Positions 43,214 to 50,298 of a stretch of DNA of 64,000 bases are shown in pieces. The stretch spans positions 1,736,001 to 1,800,000 of the forward strand of contig NZ_PEGF01000001.1 in the NCBI RefSeq assembly GCF_002742635.1, given 5' to 3'. Source of the DNA: Caulobacter sp. X. Its GTDB lineage: Bacteria; Pseudomonadota; Alphaproteobacteria; Caulobacterales; Caulobacteraceae. The position numbers were made by a program, and so were the translations under genes. Within the stretch, counting starts at the first letter, position 1. The number at the start of each line of letters is the position of its first letter. The notes beneath the pieces were generated by a model, which worked only from the letters and a program-made list of their open reading frames with translations, did not search any database and was not told where the DNA came from.

Positions 43214-43672
43214 ATGCGTACGACCGCCCTCGCCGCTTCCGTCCTGGCCCTGACCGTCGCCCTGCCCCTGGCGGCGTCCAGCCAGACCCGTCAGGTCTCG
43301 ACCGCCCCGGCGGCGCGGACGATTCTCCCAGGGCATTGGGAGTACGACTATCGCGTCGGGCCGATCCCGGCCGGCAGCGAGACCAAGTGCCTGAAGGCGG
43401 CCGACGTCGAGCAGTTCTCGCGCGGGATCTGCACCCGCAAGTACCGCTGCGACTACACGACCAACGTCGTCTCCAACGGCAAGATCAAGCTGAAGGGCAC
43501 GTGGACCGACAAGAAGGACCGCGTGGCCCCGGTGACCGCCGACGGCTCGTACACGCCCGAGAGCTTCACCCTAAACATCCACATGAAGACCATCAACGGC
43601 CTCCCGCTGGCCGGGGTGATGACCGCCAAGCGCGTCTCGGCCGAATGCCCGGCCGAGCAGGCTGCGAAGTAG
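43214..43672 (+). CDS. DUF3617 family exported protein
   Basis: A 152-residue protein with signal peptide MRTTALAASVLALTVALPLA (cleavage near ASS). The DUF3617 pattern follows: LPGHWEYDYRVGPIPAGSET, CLKAADVEQF, and later RYRCDYTTNVV-type sequence, with four Cys residues that could form two disulfides. Function unknown. ATG 43214 is chosen with GGAG 10 bases upstream; an upstream ATG at 43196 overlaps that site. An AT-rich TATATATAG lies just before and could be part of the promoter. Confidence 0.8.
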   Translation: MRTTALAASVLALTVALPLAASSQTRQVSTAPAARTILPGHWEYDYRVGPIPAGSETKCLKAADVEQFSRGICTRKYRCDYTTNVVSNGKIKLKGTWTDKKDRVAPVTADGSYTPESFTLNIHMKTINGLPLAGVMTAKRVSAECPAEQAAK

Positions 43673-43852
43673 GCTCTAAGGCAAAGCTTCCGTTTGTGGT
43701 TAACGCGAATTGAGATACAATAGATTGTAGGGAACAAACACTGAATCGGTGAACGTCGCTGATTCGGTCATGATTCGTTTCGCCCCTGTTCGGCCAAGGG
43801 TTAGCGGACGTTAAGCTTCCCCAAGCTTCACATTGCATCAGCGCACGACCTG
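43673..43852. other. AT-rich intergenic segment with three GANTC sites
   Basis: Clearly lower in GC than the rest of the window. GAATC at 43743, GATTC at 43761 and GATTC at 43772 are CcrM sites within 34 bp. An AAGCTT-CCCC-AAGCTT hairpin lies near 43813. No open frame with a ribosome binding site is visible, and the flanking genes converge, so it is not an obvious promoter region for either. Confidence 0.5.
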
Positions 43853-44016
43853 CCCCTCTCCCCTTGCGGGAGAGGGTGGCCCGCGTAGCGGGTCGGGTGA
43901 GGGGTTGAAGACGGCATCCGCCGCGAGGACGCGCCGGGCGGTCGCCAAGCCAAGACGCTTATCGACCCCTCATCCGTCGCCTTCGGCGACACCTTCTCCC
44001 GCAAGGGGAGAATGGG
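43853..44016. repeat. Composite palindromic intergenic repeat, type B, overlapping a gene end
   Basis: Arms CCCTCTCCCCTTGCGGGAGAGGG and CCTTCTCCCGCAAGGGGAG at the two ends; inner GGTGAGGGG pairs with CCCCTCATCCG. Positions 43970-44016 are also the last codons of the reverse-strand MGMT gene. Confidence 0.8.
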
Positions 44017-44590
44017 CCTTCACGCGCGGCGGGGCCACCGAGAATTCCAGGTCGAACAACGTCGGGGTGTGGTCGGTCTTGGCCTTTTCCAGCGTCAGCA
44101 GCCGGGCCTTGGTCGCCGAACCGCCGGGCGCGGAGAAGCCGCCCAGGCCGCCCGAGGCCGACAGCACGCGGTGGCAGGGCACGACGATCGGCCAGGGGTT
44201 CTCGCCTAGGGCCTTGCCGACGGCCCGCGCGGCGCCGGGCTCGCCCATGGCCTTGGCGACCTCGCCATAGGTGGAGGTCTCGCCGGGCGCGATGGCCCGG
44301 GCGATCTCGTAGACCCTCAGATTGAAGGCGGACTGGCCGCCGAGATCCAGCGGCACGTCGGCCAGGTCGTCTCGCCCGCCGGACAGCAGGTCGCGGATCC
44401 GCTCGATCACCGCCTCGACCTCGGGCGGGGGCTCGGATTCGACCGCCTCAGGGAAGCGCCGCCTCAGGCGGCCCCAAGCCGCGCCAGGCGTGGCCTCGGG
44501 CAACTGCAAGCCGATCAGGCCGCTTGGCCCCCAAGCGAGGCCGCAGCGCCCGATGCTGGTGTCGAAAAGGGCGAAACCCTGGGTCGGCAT
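43970..44590 (-). CDS. Methylated-DNA--[protein]-cysteine S-methyltransferase, second copy
   Basis: A 206-residue O6-alkylguanine repair protein. The active site is NPWPIVVPCHRVLSASGGLG with the reactive Cys in PCHRV, and GETSTYGEVAKAMGEPGAAR is the DNA-binding helix-turn-helix. The N-terminal domain begins FALFDTSIGRCGLAWGPSGL. After the conserved core the reading frame enters the type B repeat, which supplies the last residues, KAHSPLAGEGVAEGDG, before the stop. That tail is absent from usual members. A second member of this family lies at 28059. Divergent from the amidohydrolase gene, 77 bp away. Confidence 0.9.
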   Translation of the reverse strand: MPTQGFALFDTSIGRCGLAWGPSGLIGLQLPEATPGAAWGRLRRRFPEAVESEPPPEVEAVIERIRDLLSGGRDDLADVPLDLGGQSAFNLRVYEIARAIAPGETSTYGEVAKAMGEPGAARAVGKALGENPWPIVVPCHRVLSASGGLGGFSAPGGSATKARLLTLEKAKTDHTPTLFDLEFSVAPPRVKAHSPLAGEGVAEGDG

Positions 44591-44667
44591 GTGGAAAAAC
44601 TAGCAGGCCTGTTGCCGCTGGCGAAGGACCGCCCTTACGATTTCCGAAACTTGTCACGGAGATCGCC

Positions 44668-46299
44668 TTGCGCCGCCTCGCTCTCGCCGCTCTGCTCGCT
44701 TTCACGTCGCTTTCGAGCGCTGAGGCCGGCGACCTCCTGGTCCACGGCGGTCCGATCCATACGGGGGTGGACGCCGCGCCGACCGCCCAGGCGGTGCTGA
44801 TCCGCGACGACAGGATCCTGTTCGTTGGCGACCTCGCCGCCGCCAAGGCCAAGGCCGCCAAGGATGTCCGCGACATCGACCTGAAGGGCGCGGCCGCCTA
44901 TCCGGGCTTCGTCGACGCCCACGCCCACCTGACGGGCATTGGCCTGCGGGAGCTGACGCTCAATCTCGACCAGGTGAAGTCCGTCGCCGAACTGGTCGCC
45001 GCGGTAAAGGCCTACGCCGCCGCCCATCCGGAGGGCGCGATCTACGGCCGGGGCTGGATCGAGACTCACTGGCCCGAGAAGCGCTTTCCCACCAAAGCCG
45101 ACCTCGACGCCGCCGCGCCCGGGCGGATCGTGGTGCTGGGCCGCTCGGACGGCCACGCCAGCGTCGCCTCCAGCGCCGCCCTCGCCAAGGCCGGGATCAC
45201 CGCCACGACGCCCGCCCCCGCCGGCGGCCAGATCCTGAAAGGCGCGGACGGCCAGCCCGACGGCATGCTGATCGACCACGCCCAGAGCCTGGTGAAGGAC
45301 GTCATCCCGCCGCCCAGCGAGGCCCTGAAGCGCGAAGCCCTGCGCAAGGCCGGCCAGCTCTACGCCTCGCGCGGCTGGACGGGCCTGGGCAACATGAGCG
45401 TCATGGCCGACGACCTGGCCTTGTTGCGCGACGAGGCGGCCAAAGGCGCGTTCCACATCCGGGTCGACAACTACATGGACCCCAGCGGCGCGGCCGAGGT
45501 CCTGACCAAGGGCCCGCAGACCGACGCCACCGGCCTGATCCGCGTGCGCGGGATCAAGCTCTACATGGACGGCGCCCTGGGCTCGCGCGGCGCGGCGCTG
45601 CTCGAGCCCTATAGCGACGCCGAGGGACTGGGCCTGCAGCTGACCCAGCGCGACCAGGGTCTGGCCCTGATGAAGAAGGCCAAAGCGGTGAACGCCCAGG
45701 TCGCCATGCACGCCATCGGCGACCGCGGCAACCGCATGACGCTGGACTGGTTCGAGGAAGCCCTGGCGGGCGACACCACCGCCCGCTGGCGGATCGAGCA
45801 CGCCCAGATCGTCGCCGACACCGACCTGCCGCGCTTTTCCAAGCTGGGCGTGATCGCCTCGATGCAGCCCAGCCACGCGATCGGCGACCTCTATTTCGCC
45901 CCCGCGCGCCTGGGTAAGGACCGCCTGCACGAGGGCTATCGCTGGAACGACTTCCTGAAGGCCGGCGTGGTGGTCGCGGCGGGGTCCGACGCCCCCGTCG
46001 AGGTGGGCGATCCGCGCATCGAATTCTACGCCGCCGTTTACCGTCATTCGCTGGACGGTTTCGCCAACGCCGATTGGCATCTGGAAGAGGCCGTCACCCG
46101 CGCCGAGGCGCTCAAGATGCTCACCTGGGCGCCGGCCTACGCCGCGTTCCGCGAGAAGGACCTTGGCACGCTGGAAGCCGGGAAAAAGGCCGATCTGACG
46201 GCCTTCGACAAGGACCTGATGACCGTCGAGCCCAAGGCGATCCTGACGGCCCAACCGGTGCTGACCATCGTGGACGGAAAGGTGGCGTTCACGCGCTGA
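44668..46299 (+). CDS. Exported amidohydrolase, YtcJ-like
   Basis: A 543-residue metal-dependent hydrolase. It starts at TTG 44668 with CGGAG upstream, giving a signal peptide LRRLALAALLAFTSLSSAEA. The metal motif is FVDAHAHLTG. Later motifs are MDGALGSRGAALLEPY, VAMHAIGDRGNRMTLDWFE, IEHAQIV and AAGSDAPVEVGDP, all typical of YtcJ-type amidohydrolases. It ends GTLEAGKKADLTAFDKDL. The substrate is unknown; relatives cleave amides or carbamates. Location is probably periplasmic. Confidence 0.9.
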   Translation: MRRLALAALLAFTSLSSAEAGDLLVHGGPIHTGVDAAPTAQAVLIRDDRILFVGDLAAAKAKAAKDVRDIDLKGAAAYPGFVDAHAHLTGIGLRELTLNLDQVKSVAELVAAVKAYAAAHPEGAIYGRGWIETHWPEKRFPTKADLDAAAPGRIVVLGRSDGHASVASSAALAKAGITATTPAPAGGQILKGADGQPDGMLIDHAQSLVKDVIPPPSEALKREALRKAGQLYASRGWTGLGNMSVMADDLALLRDEAAKGAFHIRVDNYMDPSGAAEVLTKGPQTDATGLIRVRGIKLYMDGALGSRGAALLEPYSDAEGLGLQLTQRDQGLALMKKAKAVNAQVAMHAIGDRGNRMTLDWFEEALAGDTTARWRIEHAQIVADTDLPRFSKLGVIASMQPSHAIGDLYFAPARLGKDRLHEGYRWNDFLKAGVVVAAGSDAPVEVGDPRIEFYAAVYRHSLDGFANADWHLEEAVTRAEALKMLTWAPAYAAFREKDLGTLEAGKKADLTAFDKDLMTVEPKAILTAQPVLTIVDGKVAFTR

Positions 46300-46412
46300 A
46301 CCGCTTCATCCACAAGCACGGGAAAAAGGTTCACATCCGACGAGGGAATTAAGCATCCCCGGTTACGCGGTGGAAACCAGAGTTTTCCAAAAAGTGCGTA
46401 CCGATGTGAGCC

Positions 46413-46424
46413 AACCCTAGGGTT
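46413..46424 (+). promoter_or_regulatory. Palindrome AACCCTAGGGTT just before the CZB gene
   Basis: Perfect 12-base palindrome ending five bases before the ATG at 46430, where a ribosome binding site would be expected. It could be an operator or an RNA structure that limits initiation. The CTAG core is rare in bacterial genomes. Confidence 0.35.
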
Positions 46425-46429
46425 TAGAA

Positions 46430-46792
46430 ATGGACCTTACCGAAGAAGCGCACGCGCACGCCCGGATCTATGACGAACTCGTCGACGCCGTCGCCGAAAA
46501 GCGCCAGGTCGACGCCGCCAAGCTGCGCGCCGACCGTCAATGCACCACCGGCCAGTGGCTGCATGGGCCGCTCCAGCAACGCTGGGCGGGCAACCACACC
46601 TATCTGAACTGCGTGGAGGCTCACCGCGAGTTCCACCAAGCCGCCTTCGAGGTGGCCGAGCTGATCAACCGCGGCGAATACGCCGAGGCCAATCGCCGGC
46701 TGCGCAACGGCAACCGCCTGTCGATGGCGACCTCGGGCCTGACCTCGGCCTTCCGCCGCCTGCGCCTGGCGCTGGAGACGGTGACGGCCTGA
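46430..46792 (+). CDS. Stand-alone CZB (chemoreceptor zinc-binding) domain protein
   Basis: A 120-residue protein made only of a CZB four-helix bundle. The zinc ligands appear to be a His in EEAHAHARIY (residue 8 or 10), C38 in RQCTTGQWLHG, and H65 and H69 in NCVEAHREFHQAA. In other proteins this domain is fused to chemoreceptors or to diguanylate cyclases such as DgcZ, where zinc inhibits activity. Without a fused output domain it must act through a partner. Its stop codon abuts that of the convergent GFA gene, TGATCA serving both. Confidence 0.85.
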   Translation: MDLTEEAHAHARIYDELVDAVAEKRQVDAAKLRADRQCTTGQWLHGPLQQRWAGNHTYLNCVEAHREFHQAAFEVAELINRGEYAEANRRLRNGNRLSMATSGLTSAFRRLRLALETVTA

Positions 46793-47233
46793 TCACGGGT
46801 TCGGGTCGCTCTCCTCGGGAAACCGCGCGTGCCGAGGCAGCGACCCGATCGCCGTCCACCAGGCGGGCGCGTCGGCGACCTGGATCACCTCCGTCGGCGG
46901 CAGCGCATCGGGATCATCGAGCGTCCCGGTGCTGACATCGACCTCGCCTGGAAACAGCGACGCGCTGCGATAGAACAGTCCCGTCCCGCAGCGCGGGCAG
47001 AAGACGCGCTCGACATCACCCGAAGAGTTGTAGCGAGCGGTCTGGCCAGTGATGGTCAGAGTATCCTCGCCCACCGAAGCCCAACCCACCATCGGCGCGC
47101 CCGCGCAGCGCCGACAGTCGACGCAGCAGCAGAGCGAATGCCGGCGCGGGGCGGCGCTGATCACATAGCGCACGGCGCCGCAATGGCAGCCGCCGGACAG
47201 CGGCGCGAAGACTTTCTGGTCCAAGGCGCTCAT
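46793..47233 (-). CDS. GFA (CENP-V fold) family protein
   Basis: A 146-residue zinc protein. It has GGCHCGAVRYVISA, LCCCVDCRRCAGAPMVGWA and VFCPRCGTGLFYRS, the two zinc sites of the glutathione-dependent formaldehyde-activating family (pattern GxCxCG, CHCxxCxK). Here the second reads CCCVDCRR. Only a few family members have this activity, so the function is open. ATG 47233 is preceded by GGAGG. It is divergent from the helicase gene, 87 bp away. Confidence 0.87.
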   Translation of the reverse strand: MSALDQKVFAPLSGGCHCGAVRYVISAAPRRHSLCCCVDCRRCAGAPMVGWASVGEDTLTITGQTARYNSSGDVERVFCPRCGTGLFYRSASLFPGEVDVSTGTLDDPDALPPTEVIQVADAPAWWTAIGSLPRHARFPEESDPNP

Positions 47234-47320
47234 ATCGACCTCCGTTCGCAGAAACCGTAGCGCCATCGACCGTCCGCCGCCACGCTTGCCCCGGCGCGAA
47301 TCCCGCCCCACTTTCGGTCC

Positions 47321-49879
47321 ATGAGCGACCGTTCGACCGGCCTGGCCCCATCGAAGCTGACCGCGGTCCTGGGGCCCACCAACACCGGCAAGACGCACCT
47401 GGCCGTCGAGCGGATGCTGGGTCACGCCTCGGGCATGATCGGCCTGCCGCTACGCCTCCTGGCGCGCGAGATTTACGACCGCGTGGTCAAGCTGCGCGGC
47501 AAGGCCAGCGTCGCCTTGATCACCGGCGAGGAGAAGATCGTCCCGGCCCGCGCGGCCTATTTCGTCTGCACGGTCGAGGCCATGCCCCTGGCGCGCGAGG
47601 TCGAGTTCCTGGCCGTCGACGAGATCCAGCTATGCGCCGATCCCGAGCGCGGCCACATCTTCACCCACCGCCTTCTGCACGCGCGCGGCAAGTTCGAGAC
47701 CATGTTCCTGGGCGCGGGGACCATGGCCCCGCTGGTGCGCCGCCTGCTGCCCGACGCCGAGATCGTCAGCCGCGAGCGGTTCTCCAACCTGTCCTACGCC
47801 GGCTCCAAGAAGCTGACCCGCCTGCCCCGGCGCACGGCGATCGTCGCCTTCTCCACCGACGCCGTGTACGCGATCGCCGAGCTGATCCGGCGGCAACGCG
47901 GCGGCGCGGCCGTGGTCATGGGCTCGCTGTCGCCCCGCACCCGCAACGCCCAGGTGGCCCTCTATCAGTCCGGCGAGGTCGACTTCCTGGTCGCCACCGA
48001 CGCGATCGGCATGGGCCTGAACATGGACGTCGACCACGTGGCCTTCGCGGGTCTGCGCAAGTTCGACGGCAAGCGCACCCGCTGGCTCTATCCGCAGGAG
48101 GTCGGCCAGATCGCCGGCCGCGCGGGCCGCTACACCCGCGACGGCACCTTTGGCGTCACCGGCGACTGCGAGGAGATCGACGAGGATCTCGTTGAGGCGG
48201 TCGAGGGCCACGCGTTCGAGCCGATCGTCGCCGCCGAGTGGCGCAACGCCCGCCTCGACTTCGGCTCGCTGCCCGGCCTGCTGCGCTCCCTGGCCGAGAC
48301 GCCCCAGCGCGGGGGCCTGAAGCTGTCGGACGAGGCGCTGGACGAGCGCACCCTGCGGGCCCTGGCCCAGCAGGAGGACGTCATCAAGCGCTGCAAGGCC
48401 GACCGCTCGGCCCTGACCCGCCTGTGGGAGGTCTGCCAGACGCCGGACTTCCGCAAGACCACGGACGACGAGCACCAGCGCATGGCGCGCACCCTGTTCG
48501 ACGATCTGACAACCGGCCGCAAGCGCCTGCCCGAGGACTGGGTGAACAACCAGTTCAAGGCCCTGGACCGCACCGACGGCGAGATCGACAGCCTGGCGGC
48601 GCGGCTGTCGGGCGTGCGCACGCTCAGCTACATCGCCAACCGGCCGGACTGGGTCGCCAATCCGGCCCACTGGCAGGGCCTGACTCGCCAGCTCGAGGAC
48701 AGGATCAGCGACACCCTGCACGAGAAGCTGATGGCGCGGTTCATCGACCGCCGCACCAGCGCGCTGATGAAGCAGCTGGGCGAGCGCGAGACGCTCTACG
48801 CCGGCGTCGGCCAGGACGGCGAGGTGACCGTCGAGGGCCACGTGGTCGGCCACCTGTCGGGCGTCGCCTTCACCCCGGCCAAGGGCGCCTCCCCGCTGGA
48901 GGAGAAGGCGCTGCGCAACGCCGCCCAGCGCGCGGTCGGGCCCGAGATCGCCCGACGGCTGGGCGTGCTGGCCAGCGAGGCCGACGACGCCTTCGCCCTG
49001 ACGCCCGACGGCATGATCCTGTGGCGCGGCGAGGCGGCCGGCGCCGTGCGCCGCGACCTGCCCCTGCTGTCGCCCCGCGCCCGCCTGCTGGGCGAGCTGG
49101 GCCCCGCCGCCGTGCGCGAGCGGGCCGAGCGCCGACTGGACGCCTTCCTGGCCGCCGAGGTCGACCGGCATCTGGCGCCGCTACGCAAGCTGGAGCGCGC
49201 CCTGGCCGGCGGTGAGCTGAAAGGCCTGCCGCGCGGCATCGCCCACCGCCTGCTGGAAGCCGGCGGCGTGCTGGACAAGCGTCCGGTCGATCCGGAGCTG
49301 AAGGCGCTGAGCCAGGCGGAGCGCCGCACGCTGAAGAGCCTGGGCGTGCGGATCGGGGCGTTCAGCCTCTACAGCCCCGGCGTGCTGCGGGCCGAGGCCG
49401 TCGCCTGCGCCCGCGCGCTCAGCCCCGCCGGCTGGCGCGGCGCCCTGACGACGCTGGAAAAACTGCCCTCGCCCGAGCCCAGCGCTCGCGAGCTGTCGGC
49501 CAGCGGCCTGCGCGCGGTGGCGGGCTTCACGGTTCCGGTCGAGCAGCTCGAGACCCTCGACGCCCTGCTGCGCGCCGAGCAACGGCCCGGCGGCGTGGTG
49601 CTGACCGACGCGGCGCTGGAAAAGCTGGGCTGGACCGCCGCCCAGGCCTCGGCTGTTCTGCGCGCCCTCGACTACACGCCCGCTATCCGCGCCAAGCCCG
49701 ATCAACCGATCGTCTGGAAGCGGCGCGGCGCGGCCAAGCTGGAGCAGAAGCCGGTCAAGGCGCGCCCGGATTCGCCCTTCGCAGCCTTGGCCAAGCTGAC
49801 CGAGCCACCGCCTCCGCCCACGCGCCGCAAGCGCCCTCGTCGCCGCAAGCCCGCCGCAGCCAAGCAGGCCGCGTCGTGA
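47321..49879 (+). CDS. Suv3-like superfamily 2 helicase
   Basis: An 852-residue RNA or DNA helicase related to mitochondrial SUV3. The Walker A motif is GPTNTGKTH (residues 18-26). Motif II is VDEIQLC. Motif III reads FLGAGTMAP. Motif VI is QIAGRAGRYTRDG, and GMGLNMDVDHVAFAGLRKFD is the SUV3 region. A C-terminal part of about 450 residues is alphaproteobacteria-specific and ends in a basic Lys/Arg/Pro tail. In mitochondria SUV3 works with RNase in RNA decay; the bacterial role is not established. Coupled by GTGA to an S4-domain gene; the group helicase, S4, fdxA, cdnL is conserved in this class. Confidence 0.92.
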   Translation: MSDRSTGLAPSKLTAVLGPTNTGKTHLAVERMLGHASGMIGLPLRLLAREIYDRVVKLRGKASVALITGEEKIVPARAAYFVCTVEAMPLAREVEFLAVDEIQLCADPERGHIFTHRLLHARGKFETMFLGAGTMAPLVRRLLPDAEIVSRERFSNLSYAGSKKLTRLPRRTAIVAFSTDAVYAIAELIRRQRGGAAVVMGSLSPRTRNAQVALYQSGEVDFLVATDAIGMGLNMDVDHVAFAGLRKFDGKRTRWLYPQEVGQIAGRAGRYTRDGTFGVTGDCEEIDEDLVEAVEGHAFEPIVAAEWRNARLDFGSLPGLLRSLAETPQRGGLKLSDEALDERTLRALAQQEDVIKRCKADRSALTRLWEVCQTPDFRKTTDDEHQRMARTLFDDLTTGRKRLPEDWVNNQFKALDRTDGEIDSLAARLSGVRTLSYIANRPDWVANPAHWQGLTRQLEDRISDTLHEKLMARFIDRRTSALMKQLGERETLYAGVGQDGEVTVEGHVVGHLSGVAFTPAKGASPLEEKALRNAAQRAVGPEIARRLGVLASEADDAFALTPDGMILWRGEAAGAVRRDLPLLSPRARLLGELGPAAVRERAERRLDAFLAAEVDRHLAPLRKLERALAGGELKGLPRGIAHRLLEAGGVLDKRPVDPELKALSQAERRTLKSLGVRIGAFSLYSPGVLRAEAVACARALSPAGWRGALTTLEKLPSPEPSARELSASGLRAVAGFTVPVEQLETLDALLRAEQRPGGVVLTDAALEKLGWTAAQASAVLRALDYTPAIRAKPDQPIVWKRRGAAKLEQKPVKARPDSPFAALAKLTEPPPPPTRRKRPRRRKPAAAKQAAS

Positions 49880-50169
49880 CGGACGCCGCGTCCTCAAACG
49901 ACGCCGCCCGCGCCGACGTCTGGCTGTGGCGCGCCCGCTTCTTCAAGACCCGCTCCCTGGCCGCCAGGTTCGTCGACGAAGGCCGCATCCGCCTGACCCG
50001 CGCCGGCGCCGAGAGCCGCATCGACAAGCCCTCGCGCACGCTGAAGCCGGGGGATGTGCTGGTGTTCGGCCTGGCGGGCCGCCTGATCGCCATCCGCGTG
50101 CTGGACTGCGGCGAACGAAGGGGACCGGCAAGCGAGGCGCGCGGGCTCTACGAGGCGGTGGAGGGGTAG
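49876..50169 (+). CDS. S4-domain RNA-binding protein, Hsp15-like
   Basis: A 97-residue protein. The S4 domain is ARADVWLWRARFFKTRSLAA, then FVDEGRIRLTRAGAESRIDK and LKPGDVLVFGLAGRLIAIRV. It is similar to E. coli Hsp15 (HslR), which binds free 50S subunits carrying nascent chains. The GTG start overlaps the helicase stop, so the two are translationally coupled, which suggests joint action on RNA or ribosomes. A type A repeat follows eight bp after the stop. Confidence 0.9.
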   Translation: MTDAASSNDAARADVWLWRARFFKTRSLAARFVDEGRIRLTRAGAESRIDKPSRTLKPGDVLVFGLAGRLIAIRVLDCGERRGPASEARGLYEAVEG

Positions 50170-50176
50170 ACGCCAG

Positions 50177-50298
50177 TTCCTCCCCCGCGATGCGGGGGAG
50201 GTGGCCCAGAGAGGGCCGGAGGGGGCTAGCTCGGCCTTCGCGGCGCTCGCCCCCTCCGTCGCTCCGCGACAGCTCCCCCGCATCGCGGGGGAGCATCT
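50177..50298. repeat. Composite palindromic intergenic repeat, type A
   Basis: Same element as at 10232 and 13379. Its last two bases overlap the stop codon of the reverse-strand GGDEF-EAL gene (50297-50299). Confidence 0.8.
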
